Below, in pieces: positions 24,171 to 33,791 of a DNA stretch of 64,000 nucleotides. The position numbers were made by a program, and so were the translations under genes. Positions within the stretch are counted from its first letter, which is position 1, and every line of letters starts with the position of its first letter. This DNA is from Flavimaribacter sp039888615. Lineage in GTDB: Bacteria; Pseudomonadota; Alphaproteobacteria; Rhizobiales; Rhizobiaceae. Where the stretch lies: assembly GCA_039888615.1 (NCBI GenBank), contig JBDQQS010000013.1. One strand, 5' to 3'. Below the pieces are notes generated by a model. The model had not been told where the DNA came from. It saw only the letters and a program-made list of their open reading frames with translations, and made no database searches.

Positions 24171-25547
24171 TTATCGCATCAAAATACTGGCAAAAAAGCC
24201 ATCCAGTCCGGCGTAGGCCGGGTCCGGATCGGGAAGCATGTCGGGCGTCGTTCTCAGATCGCCTTCGGACGTGATTGCTTGGTCAAGACCTGGGATGAGA
24301 GTCGGTTCCACAGCTTTTCGGTCTACCTCCGGGTGGGATTCCAGAATAGCCGACACGACATCTTCGCCTTCTTCCTTTGCGAGCGAACAATTGGAAAAAA
24401 CGACCATTCCGCCCGGTCGAACCAGCGTCAGCGCCCGCGCAAGCATGCGTTCCTGTAGATACGCAAGTTTGGCGACATCGGATGGAGATTTCGTCCATGG
24501 GATATCCGGATGACGACGGATCGTGCCGGTCGACGAGCAGGGCGCATCGAGCAACACGGCGTCGAAAGCCTCACCGGGTTGCCATTCGAAGAGATCTGCA
24601 TGGACGCACTCGGCGTTGAGCTTCAGCCTTTTCAGATTCTCATCGAGCCTTTTCAGGCGATTTGCCGAAAAATCGAGCGCTGTTACCGAAGCCCCGGCGA
24701 GCGCCAGTTGCGCGGTCTTGCCGCCTGGCGCCGCGCACAGATCAGCGACGCGCCATCCGGATATGTCGCCGAAGAGCCGCGCCGGTATGGAGGCCGCTGC
24801 ATCCTGGACCCACCATTCGCCATCTGCGAAACCCTCAAGGTCGGTGATTGGTCCGTCCACATGTCCGAGACGCACTGATCCGGTCGACGTCACGCGGCCG
24901 CCCAGCCTCGCCGCCCAGCCTTCAGCGTCGTTCTTGACTGTAAGGTCTATTGCAGGAGGATGACGATGCGCCACGAAGATCGCGGACGCGCGTTCCGGAT
25001 AGGCAGACTCTACGAGTTCGCCAAGCCATGCGGGCGCATTGGTTACCCGGCTTTGCAATTGCGGAAGCTCTTCGTCTTTTTGCCGTATCATCTGACGGAG
25101 GAGCGCATTCACGAAGGCGACGAAACGACGGTTGCGCGGATCGCCGCGCGCCATCTCAACAGCGATGTTGACTGCGGCGTGCGCGGGAATGTCGAGAAAC
25201 AGGATCTGGGCCGCGGCAACGCGCAGCGTGTGTCTAAGTGCTACCGCCCCTCCTGGCAGGGGTCGGGTGACAAGGCAATCGATGAATGCGTCGATTATCG
25301 GAAGATTGCGCAAGGCGGCCTGAAGGATCGCCCGCACCAGGGATCGGTCCTGCTCGGAAAGCGCCCGCCAGGCGGGATTGCCATTGCCCGGATCGAGCAG
25401 CCCGTCCATGGAGGCGCATCTGTCGACGATAGCTGAAAGCAGTTTGGCTGCAACCAGCCGTGAGCCAAGGCCCGGAACCGGTTTGCGGTTTCCTTCGGAG
25501 CTTTTACGGGAGCGATGTTTTTGCTTAGACGCTGGCGTCAAGACCAA
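24171..25547 (-). CDS. rsmB: 16S rRNA m5C967 methyltransferase (RsmB/NOL1-Sun family)
   Basis: A 458-residue RNA cytosine-C5 methyltransferase. The N-terminal NusB-like domain (about 28-165) binds RNA; the C-terminal Rossmann domain holds the SAM loop VADLCAAPGGKTAQLA, the PCSST motif cysteine in LLDAPCSSTGTIRRHPDIPW and the second cysteine in VFSNCSLAKEEGED, the two cysteines used for catalysis and release. The start overlaps the last ten bases of htpX, so the two are cotranscribed. The target base C967 is inferred from RsmB orthology, which also covers related Sun proteins. Confidence 0.92.
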   Translation of the reverse strand: MVLTPASKQKHRSRKSSEGNRKPVPGLGSRLVAAKLLSAIVDRCASMDGLLDPGNGNPAWRALSEQDRSLVRAILQAALRNLPIIDAFIDCLVTRPLPGGAVALRHTLRVAAAQILFLDIPAHAAVNIAVEMARGDPRNRRFVAFVNALLRQMIRQKDEELPQLQSRVTNAPAWLGELVESAYPERASAIFVAHRHPPAIDLTVKNDAEGWAARLGGRVTSTGSVRLGHVDGPITDLEGFADGEWWVQDAAASIPARLFGDISGWRVADLCAAPGGKTAQLALAGASVTALDFSANRLKRLDENLKRLKLNAECVHADLFEWQPGEAFDAVLLDAPCSSTGTIRRHPDIPWTKSPSDVAKLAYLQERMLARALTLVRPGGMVVFSNCSLAKEEGEDVVSAILESHPEVDRKAVEPTLIPGLDQAITSEGDLRTTPDMLPDPDPAYAGLDGFFASILMR

Positions 25548-26485
25548 GGCCCCTTGGGACGCGGGTTACCCGGATTTCGTCCCCATGGACCTGAAGAGGC
25601 GCCGACGTCTGCGGGACTGCGTTCATCGGGAAAGTCTGCCCGGCTGGAAAATTCGCCCGCCATCTGACGCAACGCGGCTATGCGGCTTTCCGTGGGCGGA
25701 TGGGTAGTGAAGAGACTATCCATGCGCAAACCGGCGAGCGGATTGATGATGAACATGTGGGCTGTCGCGGGATTACGCTCGGCGTCGTCGTTGACGATGT
25801 TCTTCGCTGCGCCGGCGATTTTCCCGAGCGCGGAAGCAAGCCACATCGGATTGCCGCAGATTTCGGCGCCGCCGCGATCGGCGGAATATTCGCGCGTCCG
25901 GCTTATGGCCATTTGCACCATCGCGGCGGCGACCGGCGCGAGAAACATGGCGAGCAAAGCGCCAATTATGCCGAGCGGATTGTCGCGTCCGCCGCGAAAG
26001 AACAGAGCGAAATTACCGAGCATCGCGATTGCGCCCGCGAGCGTTGCGGTAATCGTCATGGTCAGCGTGTCGCGGTGCTTCACATGGGCGAGTTCATGCG
26101 CCATCACGCCGGCGACTTCCTCGTGAGTCAGCCGGGCAAGCAGCCCCGTCGTTGCTGCGACCGCGGCGTTGGACGGATTGCGGCCCGTTGCAAAGGCGTT
26201 CGGCTGATCGTTCTTGATCAAATAGACCTTCGGCATTGGAAGGTCGGCCCTTTCCGCGAGTTGGCGTACGATGCCGTAATATTCCGGCGCCGAGCGGTCG
26301 TCCACTTCCACAGCATGGTGCATGCGCAGCACCATCTTGTCCGCGTTCCAGTAGGAAAACAGATTCATCGCGGCGGCGATCACCAATGCGATCATCATGC
26401 CGCCGGAACCGCCGATCAGGTAGCCGACGGCCATGAACAACGCGGTCATGAACGCAAGCAGCATCGCGGTGCGAACAAGATTCAT
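25538..26485 (-). CDS. htpX: Membrane zinc metalloprotease HtpX
   Basis: A 315-residue inner-membrane protease that removes damaged membrane proteins. The zinc site is seen as HELAH at H130-H134 in GVMAHELAHVKHRDTL, with the third ligand in the SRTREYSADRGGAEICG helix. Two N-terminal hydrophobic stretches (about 5-20 and 28-42) and two more after the HExxH (about 142-190) give the usual four-segment topology. The C-terminal tail (after about 285) is proline-rich and family-typical in Rhizobiales. Its gene overlaps rsmB downstream. Confidence 0.95.
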   Translation of the reverse strand: MNLVRTAMLLAFMTALFMAVGYLIGGSGGMMIALVIAAAMNLFSYWNADKMVLRMHHAVEVDDRSAPEYYGIVRQLAERADLPMPKVYLIKNDQPNAFATGRNPSNAAVAATTGLLARLTHEEVAGVMAHELAHVKHRDTLTMTITATLAGAIAMLGNFALFFRGGRDNPLGIIGALLAMFLAPVAAAMVQMAISRTREYSADRGGAEICGNPMWLASALGKIAGAAKNIVNDDAERNPATAHMFIINPLAGLRMDSLFTTHPPTESRIAALRQMAGEFSSRADFPDERSPADVGASSGPWGRNPGNPRPKGPWS

Positions 26486-26569
26486 ATGGGTTCAACTCCT
26501 TCCGCAGTAGTGGTTTTTATCCTATATGATGGGAAGTCTGCCCCGGCAATTCAATGTTGAAAGCAACCG

Positions 26570-26830
26570 ATGACCGTTCCGGAAGAATTCGATAATGCCA
26601 GCGAGGCAAGCTCAAAAACAGCCTGCTCGCAAACCGAGGAGCGCGCTCCTGAGGCAAAGCGATCGGAGAAGGATCTTCCACAAGCCGCAAGGCGGGCTTT
26701 GCTTGAAGCGGAAGAACGCAGACGCAACAGCGACACACCGCGTTCGCAACGGGAATTGGGCGGACGCGGCGGCAAGGATCCGGCGCGTTTTGGAGACTGG
26801 GAAATCAAGGGACGCGCTATAGACTTCTGA
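26570..26830 (+). CDS. DUF1674 / succinate dehydrogenase assembly factor 4-like protein
   Basis: An 86-residue protein whose C-terminal end, GRGGKDPARFGDWEIKGRAIDF, is the DUF1674 signature shared with mitochondrial SDHAF4. That factor binds the flavinylated succinate dehydrogenase subunit during assembly; the bacterial role is inferred. The first 60 residues are charged and probably disordered. The ATG at 26570 is 84 bases from the divergent htpX start. It is not beside sdh genes here. Confidence 0.85.
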   Translation: MTVPEEFDNASEASSKTACSQTEERAPEAKRSEKDLPQAARRALLEAEERRRNSDTPRSQRELGGRGGKDPARFGDWEIKGRAIDF

Positions 26831-27004
26831 GTTGAGATAGCCGTCTTTCCAATTTTACTAAAATTCGAGTTCTCGACTTAAATCGACGTCAATTCATCAC
26901 CTGTATACCACTGAGGCCGCTTGCTGTGTATTTGGGACAGTGCGGTTCTGGCATTTCGGTCGCGCAGATGCGATTGCCGGTTCTTGAAGGTCGGACACAG
27001 GTCA

Positions 27005-28498
27005 ATGAAAACAGCAAAAGCGCTCCTGCTCTGGCGGTCATTCGCCAAGGACGAACGCGGCAATTTCGCGATGATATTCGCCTTCGCCATTCTGGCTATC
27101 TTCCTCTCTGCGGGACTGGCCGTGGATCTGGCGCGAAACCTTTCCGAAAAGACGCAAATCAACAATGCTCTGGACGCGGCCACGCTGGCGACTGCGCGGG
27201 CTTTGGCGGTTGGCGATATCGAGAAAGAGGATGCGGAGTCGTATCTCAAGTCCATATTCGCCGCCAATCTCGGTCTTGATGACCTGACGGCCGGCCAGTA
27301 CGAGGTCGTTGACGTGGATATCGACGATGTCAACCAGGAAGTAACGGCGATCGCCAAAACCGATCAGAACCTGACCTTCATGGGAACCGCGAACCGCAAG
27401 AACACTCAGGTCGTCTCTGCGGATTCGGCCGCTTCCTATGGCATGTCCGATATTGAGGTTGCGATGGTGCTGGACATCACCGGCTCGATGGGCGGAAGCA
27501 AGATTTCCGCGCTCCGTAACGCGGCGAAGCTTGGCGTCAAGGAATTGTTGGCGATGAACACCGATACGGACGAAAATGTACGCATCAGCCTGATCCCCTA
27601 CAGCGACGCAGTCAACGCGGGTTATCTGGCGAAGTATGTTTTTCCCGACTTCTGGCTGCCCAAGACCAAGGCGCCTGTTTTCAATGCGGCTCTGTATGCG
27701 GAAACGGGCCTCGGATTCGATCCCTATTCTTTCAAAGAAACGATGAGCAACGGCATCGACGAGGACGACGTCGAGGAATTTTATGAGGCGAAAAGAAACG
27801 GATCGGCGCCGGACGATTGCGCAACCGACCGAAAGGCTCCCAAGGGCGGTGGAACGTCCTATCAGTATTCCGACGCCAATCCGTCATACGGTATGATCAG
27901 CCGGGACTCGCGGCTACAATTCTGTCCTGCGTCCCCCTTGATGTTGCTCACGAGCAACAAATCGAACCTCGACGCGCGGATTGACGGCCTGATCGCATCG
28001 GGTCACACGGCCGGACATATCGGATTGCAATGGGCCTGGTACACCATTTCTCACGACTGGGCCAATTATGTCCCTGAAGAGTCAAGGCCGGCGGTCATTG
28101 ACGAGGAAACTGCGAAATACATTATTCTCATGACTGATGGCGAATTCAACACGGCCTTTGCCGATATCACGAGTGATATCGAGGATGTTTGCGAAAAATA
28201 CAAGAAGGGCAAGTGCAGGGAATGGGGCCGGGAAATCGATTTCAATCATGGCAATCAGGGATCGACCTCGCGCGCCCATACGGGCAATCTATGCGACGCA
28301 ATCAAGGATAAGAAGATCAAGATCTTCACAATTGGCTTCAGCATGAACAACAATACGGCCCTGAATATGCTGAAGGATTGCGCGTCGCCGGACGAAGGCA
28401 GCTTCACCTATTATTATGAACCCGACACGGCCAACGAACTGACTGAAACCTACGAAACCATCGCGCGATCGATCCAGTCCCTGCGGCTTGTGAAATAA
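27005..28498 (+). CDS. TadG-like pilus assembly / von Willebrand A domain protein
   Basis: A 497-residue protein. The N-terminus has the TadE/TadG-like FAKDERGNFAMIFAFAILAIF...AGLAVDLAR, a class III-type membrane anchor (about residues 20-42). From about 153 there is a von Willebrand A domain with a MIDAS DITGS (D157) and a late LMTDGEFNTA acidic site. Such proteins sit in the envelope of Flp/Tad-pilus bacteria; many are encoded outside the tad cluster, as here. The MIDAS carries Thr in place of the first Ser, usual for this group. The start at 27005 is chosen because it places the anchor near the N-terminus. Confidence 0.85.
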   Translation: MKTAKALLLWRSFAKDERGNFAMIFAFAILAIFLSAGLAVDLARNLSEKTQINNALDAATLATARALAVGDIEKEDAESYLKSIFAANLGLDDLTAGQYEVVDVDIDDVNQEVTAIAKTDQNLTFMGTANRKNTQVVSADSAASYGMSDIEVAMVLDITGSMGGSKISALRNAAKLGVKELLAMNTDTDENVRISLIPYSDAVNAGYLAKYVFPDFWLPKTKAPVFNAALYAETGLGFDPYSFKETMSNGIDEDDVEEFYEAKRNGSAPDDCATDRKAPKGGGTSYQYSDANPSYGMISRDSRLQFCPASPLMLLTSNKSNLDARIDGLIASGHTAGHIGLQWAWYTISHDWANYVPEESRPAVIDEETAKYIILMTDGEFNTAFADITSDIEDVCEKYKKGKCREWGREIDFNHGNQGSTSRAHTGNLCDAIKDKKIKIFTIGFSMNNNTALNMLKDCASPDEGSFTYYYEPDTANELTETYETIARSIQSLRLVK

Positions 28499-28530
28499 GT
28501 CGGTGCGCGTAGGCTCTCCCTGCAAGGCCC

Positions 28531-28560
28531 TCCGGAAGCTCCGGATGGCATTTTCATTTT
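28531..28560 (+). terminator. Weak terminator after the TadG-like gene
   Basis: TCCGGA-AGC-TCCGGA hairpin (28531-28545) followed by TTTTCATTTT. The stem is only six bases, so efficiency is doubtful. Confidence 0.4.
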
Positions 28561-28605
28561 CTTTCGGCTAATGCTCGGTCGGGATTCAAATCCGGCGGGA
28601 AGCAT

Positions 28606-29880
28606 ATGAGCGCAGACAAGAAAGCGGCGGCGATGATCAGGACGGTTGCGGACACCTTGCAGCCGCATTTCGGAATTCGCCTTTGGAACGGAGAGATAAT
28701 CGGTCCGACGGATGGCCCATTGCTGGCGGTCAACGATCCGATGGCCATTCGCAAGGTCGCACTGAAGCCGAAGCTTGATTCGATTGTCGAACTCTGGATT
28801 TCGGGGCAGGTCGATATCGAGAACGGCACTATCTTCGATCTGGCGGAGAAAGGGCTGAACACCCGCCTGAAAAGGGGCATCAAGGATCTGCCCAAATGGC
28901 AGTTGCTGAAGAACGTTCCGTCTATCCTCGTCGGCCGCAATGAAGCCGATTCGGGATTGGCGGGAGAGCGGCCTTTCGAATTTGGTTCGGACAAACAGGC
29001 GATTGGCCATCATTACGACGTTTCGAACGACTTCTACCGTCTCTTTCTTGATGAGAACATGGTCTATACCTGCGCCTATTTCAAAGACTTGTCGAACAGT
29101 CTCGACACGGCTCAGGTCGACAAGCTGGATCATGTCTGTCGCAAGCTGCGCCTGCAGCCGGGCGAGAAACTTCTCGATATCGGATGCGGTTGGGGATCGC
29201 TGCTGATTCATGCGGCGGAAAACTACGGCGTGACGGGACACGGAATCACTTTGTCGGAAGCCCAGATTGACCTCGCTCGCAAACGCGTCGCCGATCGGGG
29301 CCTGTCGGACCGGATCACAATCGAACTGACGTCTTACGAAGACGTTCAGGACACATTCGACAAGGTGTCGTCGATCGGCATGTTCGAACATGTCGGAAGC
29401 GCCAACTACGACAAATACTTTCATTCGGTCTGGCGCTTGCTCAAGCCTGGCGGGCTTTACATGCATCACGCGATTTCACGCCGCGCCAAGCGCAGCAAGA
29501 AAGCGTTCAGACGCAAGAGCGCCGAGCATCTGGCGCTGGTGAAATATATTTTTCCCGGCGGCGAACTCGACCATCTTGGCATGAGCATCGAAAATCTCGA
29601 AGGACATGGTTTCGAGGTCCACGATGTGGAAAATTTACGCGAACACTATGGACGCACTTGCCGCCTGTGGGCCGACCGTTTGCATGCGCGTTTCGATGAA
29701 GCGATTGCCGAAGTGGGCGCGCCGAAAGCGCGGCTGTGGCTGCTTTATCTGACGGGTTGCGCGCTCGCATTCGAACGCGGCACCGTCCAGATCAATCAGA
29801 CCCTGGCGCGAAAACGCGCCCGCGGCTCGGCCCCTTCGGGGTTGCCGCCGACGCGCGAGGATCTCTACCGGCTTACGTGA
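28606..29880 (+). CDS. cfa: Cyclopropane-fatty-acyl-phospholipid synthase
   Basis: A 424-residue enzyme adding a methylene from SAM to unsaturated acyl chains of membrane phospholipids. The SAM site LLDIGCGWGS is at residues 189-198, after the family block IGHHYDVSNDFYRLFLDENMVYTCAYF (134-159) and before GMFEHVGSANYDKYF. The C-terminal domain has REHYGRTCRLWADR and RLWLLYLTGCALAFERG. The length exceeds E. coli Cfa by about 40 residues at the N-terminus, common in alphaproteobacteria. It converges with acsA, ten bases apart. Confidence 0.93.
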   Translation: MSADKKAAAMIRTVADTLQPHFGIRLWNGEIIGPTDGPLLAVNDPMAIRKVALKPKLDSIVELWISGQVDIENGTIFDLAEKGLNTRLKRGIKDLPKWQLLKNVPSILVGRNEADSGLAGERPFEFGSDKQAIGHHYDVSNDFYRLFLDENMVYTCAYFKDLSNSLDTAQVDKLDHVCRKLRLQPGEKLLDIGCGWGSLLIHAAENYGVTGHGITLSEAQIDLARKRVADRGLSDRITIELTSYEDVQDTFDKVSSIGMFEHVGSANYDKYFHSVWRLLKPGGLYMHHAISRRAKRSKKAFRRKSAEHLALVKYIFPGGELDHLGMSIENLEGHGFEVHDVENLREHYGRTCRLWADRLHARFDEAIAEVGAPKARLWLLYLTGCALAFERGTVQINQTLARKRARGSAPSGLPPTREDLYRLT

Positions 29881-29890
29881 CCGGCTGGCT

Positions 29891-31843
29891 TCATTTCTTG
29901 TTCTGGCGATTCTCGATCAGATCGTCGACCACGGCGGGATCCGCCAGCGTTGAGGTGTCGCCGAGCGAGGTAAATTCGTTCTCGGCAATCTTGCGGAGAA
30001 TGCGCCGCATGATCTTGCCAGAGCGCGTTTTTGGCAGTCCCGGGGCGAACTGGATCTTGTCTGGACTGGCGATCGGACCAATCTCCTCGCGCACATGTTT
30101 AACCAGCTCCTTGCGCAGGTCGTCGCTTGCCTCGACGCCGCTCATCGGCGTGACGTAGCAGTAGATGCCCTGCCCCTTGATGTCGTGCGGATAGCCGACC
30201 ACAGCTGCTTCCGACACGGAATCATGGGAGACCAACGCCGATTCGACCTCAGCGGTGCCCATCCGGTGGCCGGACACGTTGATGACATCGTCGACGCGGC
30301 CGGTGATCCAATAGTATCCGTCCTCGTCGCGACGGCAGCCGTCTCCGGTAAAATACTTGCCCTTGTAGGTCGAAAAGTACGTCAGGATGAAGCGCTCGTG
30401 GTCGCCATAGACCGTGCGCATCTGGCCAGGCCAGGAATCCACGACGCAAAGATTTCCGTCCACGGCGCCCTCGAGCACTTCGCCTTCGCCGTCGACAATC
30501 TGCGGCCGGATGCCGAAGAAGGGTCGGGTGGCGGATCCCGGCTTGAGATCGGTTGCCCCGGGAAGCGGGGTAATCATGATGCCGCCGGTCTCAGTCTGCC
30601 ACCAGGTGTCGACGATGGGACATTTTCCCTCGCCCACGATGTTGTAATACCACTCCCAGGCTTCCGGATTGATTGGCTCGCCAACAGATCCGAGCGTGCG
30701 CAGGGATTTTCGCGAGGTCGACGAGACATGGGAATCGCCTGCGCCCATCAGCGCGCGGATGGCCGTCGGCGCGGTATAGAAGATGTTGACCTGATGCTTG
30801 TCGCAGACTTCCCAGAACCGCGCAGGCGTCGGATAGTTTGGAACGCCTTCGAACATCAGGGTCGTGGCGCCGTTGGCGAGAGGTCCGTAGACGATGTAGG
30901 AGTGACCCGTCACCCAGCCGATATCGGCTGAACACCAGTAAATGTCGCCTGGATGGTAGTCGAAGACATATTCGTGGGTCATCGAGGCGTAGACGAGATA
31001 ACCTCCCGTCGTGTGAAGAACGCCCTTCGGCTTGCCGGTCGATCCTGAGGTGTAAAGAATGAAGAGCGGGTCTTCAGCCTTCATCTTCGCCGGCGCGCAT
31101 TTCGGTTTCGCCTGCCTCATCGCCTCGTCGTAGTCGATATCGCGATCTTCGTACCAGTCGACTTTGCCGTAGGTGCGGCGCACCACCAGCACATTGCGTA
31201 CCTCGACGCCGTCGCGCGCGGCGTGTTCGACAGCCTTGTCGGTGTTCGCTTTCAGCGGTACGACACGGCCGCCGCGCAGACCTTCGTCGGCGGTGATGAT
31301 GAAGGTCGAGTTGCAGTCGACGACGCGTCCGGCGAGGGCGTCCGGGGAGAATCCGCCGAAGACGATCGAGTGGATCGCTCCGATCCGGGCGCAGGCCAGC
31401 ATCGCATAGGCGGCCTCGAGGATCATCGGCATGTAGATGGTGACGCGGTCGCCCTTCTTCACGCCATTGGATTTCATCACATTGGCGAGCCGGCAGACCT
31501 GTTCGTAAAGTTCGTTGTAGGTGACCTTTTTGTCTTCATAGGGATTATCGCCTTCCCAGATGATGGCGACCTGGTCTCCACGCTTCTTCAGATGCCGGTC
31601 GATGCAATTGTAGGAAACGTTGGTGACGCCGTCCTCGTACCATTTGATCAGCACGTCGCCGGTGAAGCTCGTGTTCTTGACTTTGGTGTACGGCTTGAAC
31701 CAGTCGATGCGCTTGCCGTGCTTTTTCCAGAACTTCTCCGGATTTTTGATGCTCTGTTGATACCAGTCGAGATAGGTTTCGTTGTCGATCAGAGCGCGTT
31801 TCTTGACGGACTTCGGTACTTTATGTGTCTTGGGTTCGAACAT
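29891..31843 (-). CDS. acsA: Acetyl-CoA synthetase (AMP-forming)
   Basis: A 650-residue enzyme activating acetate to acetyl-CoA. Features: FWKKHGKRIDWFKPY at the start, ILYTSGSTGKPKGVLHT for ATP, the acetate-pocket stretch DTWWQTETGGIMITPLPG, the hinge TGDGCRRDEDGYYWITGRVDDVINVSGHR, and KTRSGKIMRR with the lysine subject to reversible acetylation. Length and motifs match Acs. A good AGGAGGATCG ribosome site lies before the ATG at 31843. It is a different enzyme from the PrpE-like protein at 1.5 kb. Confidence 0.96.
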   Translation of the reverse strand: MFEPKTHKVPKSVKKRALIDNETYLDWYQQSIKNPEKFWKKHGKRIDWFKPYTKVKNTSFTGDVLIKWYEDGVTNVSYNCIDRHLKKRGDQVAIIWEGDNPYEDKKVTYNELYEQVCRLANVMKSNGVKKGDRVTIYMPMILEAAYAMLACARIGAIHSIVFGGFSPDALAGRVVDCNSTFIITADEGLRGGRVVPLKANTDKAVEHAARDGVEVRNVLVVRRTYGKVDWYEDRDIDYDEAMRQAKPKCAPAKMKAEDPLFILYTSGSTGKPKGVLHTTGGYLVYASMTHEYVFDYHPGDIYWCSADIGWVTGHSYIVYGPLANGATTLMFEGVPNYPTPARFWEVCDKHQVNIFYTAPTAIRALMGAGDSHVSSTSRKSLRTLGSVGEPINPEAWEWYYNIVGEGKCPIVDTWWQTETGGIMITPLPGATDLKPGSATRPFFGIRPQIVDGEGEVLEGAVDGNLCVVDSWPGQMRTVYGDHERFILTYFSTYKGKYFTGDGCRRDEDGYYWITGRVDDVINVSGHRMGTAEVESALVSHDSVSEAAVVGYPHDIKGQGIYCYVTPMSGVEASDDLRKELVKHVREEIGPIASPDKIQFAPGLPKTRSGKIMRRILRKIAENEFTSLGDTSTLADPAVVDDLIENRQNKK

Positions 31844-32041
31844 ACGATCCTCCTTCGCTGTCAGTCTCCGACGGTCGCTCCTGCAGGCGTCCGCCCCCGG
31901 TCTTTGTCTCCCCTTAATAGCAGGTGAAACACCGAGGGCAATTAGACAAATGGCCGTGATGGTTCTTCTCTTCGTTGCATTCGGCGCGAAACGTCGTTAT
32001 ATAGCGCGTCAATTCCCGGAAATTGTGGTGATCTACCACGA

Positions 32042-32059
32042 CCCGCTTACCGGAGCGGG
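32042..32059 (+). promoter_or_regulatory. Short stem-loop in the trcR leader
   Basis: CCCGCT-TACCGG-AGCGGG sits 20 bases before the TrcR start, next to its ribosome site GGACAGGAGAAG. The rest of the 236-base acsA/trcR divergent spacer shows no other clear element. Confidence 0.3.
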
Positions 32060-32079
32060 CGGACAGGAGAAGTATATTC

Positions 32080-32784
32080 ATGTCACAACAACTGCTTATG
32101 CCCAAAGCTACAGCGGTCTGGCTGGTCGACAACACGGCTTTGACCTTCGACCAGATCGCCCAGTTCTGCAAGCTGCATCCGCTGGAAGTCAAGGCGATCG
32201 CCGACGGCGAATCGGCGCAGGGCATCAAGGGGCTCGACCCGATCCAGACCGGTCAGCTTTCGCGCGACGAAATCGCTGCGGGCGAAACCGATTCCGGACA
32301 CAAGCTGAAGCTTTCAAATCCGAAGGTGCATGTTCCCGAACTCAAGCGCAAAGGTCCGCGCTACACACCGGTCTCCAAGCGCCAGGATCGGCCCAACGCC
32401 ATTTTGTGGCTGGTGCGCAATCATCCGGAGCTGCGCGACGCGCAGATATCGCGTCTGGTTGGCACGACCAAGTCGACAATCGAGCAGATTCGCAATCGCA
32501 CGCACTGGAATTCGGCCAATTTGACGCCGCTCGACCCGGTGACGCTCGGCCTTTGCACCCAGATCGATCTCGATCTCGAGGTGGAGAAGGCCGCCAGGGA
32601 AAGGCCGTCCGAAGTGGTCGCCAAGCCCGACGATACCTTGTTGCCGGCGCAGGAAACCGAGAAGATGGTTTTCGATGCCTCGCCTCCCGCCCCCAGGGAG
32701 GAAGAGAAGGAGATCGACGCCGCCGCGGTCTTCGCCAAACTCAGTTCGCTGAAGAGCGACAAGAGCGACGATCAGCCGGAATAA
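32080..32784 (+). CDS. trcR: DUF1013 cell-cycle transcriptional regulator (TrcR type)
   Basis: A 234-residue protein with the DUF1013 pattern: MPKATAVWLVDNTALTFDQIAQFCKLHPLEVKAIADG at the start, then a second helix-turn-helix-like part with AILWLVRNHPELRDAQISRLVGTTKSTIEQIRNRTHWN. The family is restricted to alphaproteobacteria and is named TrcR in genome annotation for a role in cell-cycle transcription. The C-terminal 50 residues are acidic and low-complexity. It starts from a strong ribosome site and is followed by a terminator; divergent from acsA. Confidence 0.88.
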   Translation: MSQQLLMPKATAVWLVDNTALTFDQIAQFCKLHPLEVKAIADGESAQGIKGLDPIQTGQLSRDEIAAGETDSGHKLKLSNPKVHVPELKRKGPRYTPVSKRQDRPNAILWLVRNHPELRDAQISRLVGTTKSTIEQIRNRTHWNSANLTPLDPVTLGLCTQIDLDLEVEKAARERPSEVVAKPDDTLLPAQETEKMVFDASPPAPREEEKEIDAAAVFAKLSSLKSDKSDDQPE

Positions 32785-32821
32785 TCATAATCATCGGCTC
32801 GCATCGAGTCTGTTTGGAACA

Positions 32822-32877
32822 GCGTCAGCGGCGCGATTCTGCGCAGCGCTGGCGCCTGTCCGGGTTTTCAGACTCGT
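32822..32877 (+). terminator. Terminator after trcR
   Basis: Outer stem GCGTCAGCG / CGCTGGCGC with a nested GCGC-GATTCT-GCGC hairpin (32822-32855), followed by CTGTCCGGGTTTT. It separates trcR from the SOS cassette. Confidence 0.6.
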
Positions 32878-32917
32878 GGTTGCTTGACTCCCACTCGTGA
32901 TTTTGGAATCTATTGTA

Positions 32918-32932
32918 GAACAAAACATGAAC
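32918..32932. promoter_or_regulatory. LexA (SOS) box of the imuA-imuB-dnaE2 operon
   Basis: GAAC-AAAACAT-GAAC is the exact complement-strand form of GTTC-N7-GTTC, the known LexA site of alphaproteobacteria. It lies 13 bases before the imuA ATG, where bound LexA would block transcription; TTGACT at 32884 is a candidate -35 element. Confidence 0.85.
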
Positions 32933-32945
32933 AAGTGGACTGACA

Positions 32946-33791
32946 ATGCGACGCGATCAGGCGAAGCAGACGATCGGGATATTACGTGACGCCGTCGCCG
33001 GAATTGATCGCCGGCATGCCGGCGTCGGCGGCGCGGCGTGGACGGATGGTTCTGCCGATGGCGGGGTGGGGTTCGGTTTCCCGCCCCTCGACGATGTCTT
33101 CGAAGGCGGCTTTCCCGCCCATGCCCTGCACGAGATTCGCTGCCCGCTGACCCGGGATATCAGCGCCGCTACAGGCTTTCTGGCGGCAGTGCTTGTCGCC
33201 TGTCTGAAGGACAGACAGGGCCCGGTCGTCTGGATCGCCGATCCGGCGGCGCGCCTGGAAAGCGGCGAGATCTTTCCGGCGGGACTTTCCATGTTCGGCG
33301 TCGATCCGTCGCGTTTGCTTGTCATCCATCCTGCGGAATTGAAGTCGGCGCTCTGGGCAAGCGACGAGGCCGCCGGATGCCATGATCTGGCGGCGGTGAT
33401 CTTCCACCTGCGCGGCAATCCCGGCCTTTGCGACATGACGGCGACGCGTCGCCTGATGATGAAGGCGCGTGACAGCAGGGTCTTCGCCTGCATTCTCAGG
33501 CAGGCTGGGGAAGAAGAAGCGAGCGCGGTCGCCACGCGCTGGCGCGTGCAGGCGCGACCGTCGCTTGCCGACGCCATATTCGAAGGGGGCATCGGTCCAT
33601 TGCGGCTGGACCTTGCCCTCGAACGCAACCGACATGGCCGGACGGGGCAATGGGCCATTGTATGGAATCACCGGAGTCGCCGCTTTGAACAGGTCCCAAC
33701 GCATTTTGTCGATCGCCCTGCCCTGCCTTTCGATCGATCGCATGGCGCGCCGCAAAAGGGGCAGGTCGTGGCGCTTGACCGGGCGTCCTGA
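32946..33791 (+). CDS. imuA: SOS mutasome accessory protein ImuA
   Basis: A 281-residue RecA-like-fold protein of the ImuA (SulA/RecA-related) family, which works with ImuB and DnaE2 in damage-induced mutagenesis. It begins in the family manner with a short helix, then GVGFGFPPLDDVFEGGFPAHALHEI, and later PVVWIADPAARLESGEIFPAGL and LAAVIFHLRGNPGLCDMTATRRLMMKA. A Walker A motif is not well preserved, as is usual for ImuA. A LexA box lies 13 bases upstream of the ATG. imuB starts inside its 3' end. Confidence 0.93.
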   Translation: MRRDQAKQTIGILRDAVAGIDRRHAGVGGAAWTDGSADGGVGFGFPPLDDVFEGGFPAHALHEIRCPLTRDISAATGFLAAVLVACLKDRQGPVVWIADPAARLESGEIFPAGLSMFGVDPSRLLVIHPAELKSALWASDEAAGCHDLAAVIFHLRGNPGLCDMTATRRLMMKARDSRVFACILRQAGEEEASAVATRWRVQARPSLADAIFEGGIGPLRLDLALERNRHGRTGQWAIVWNHRSRRFEQVPTHFVDRPALPFDRSHGAPQKGQVVALDRAS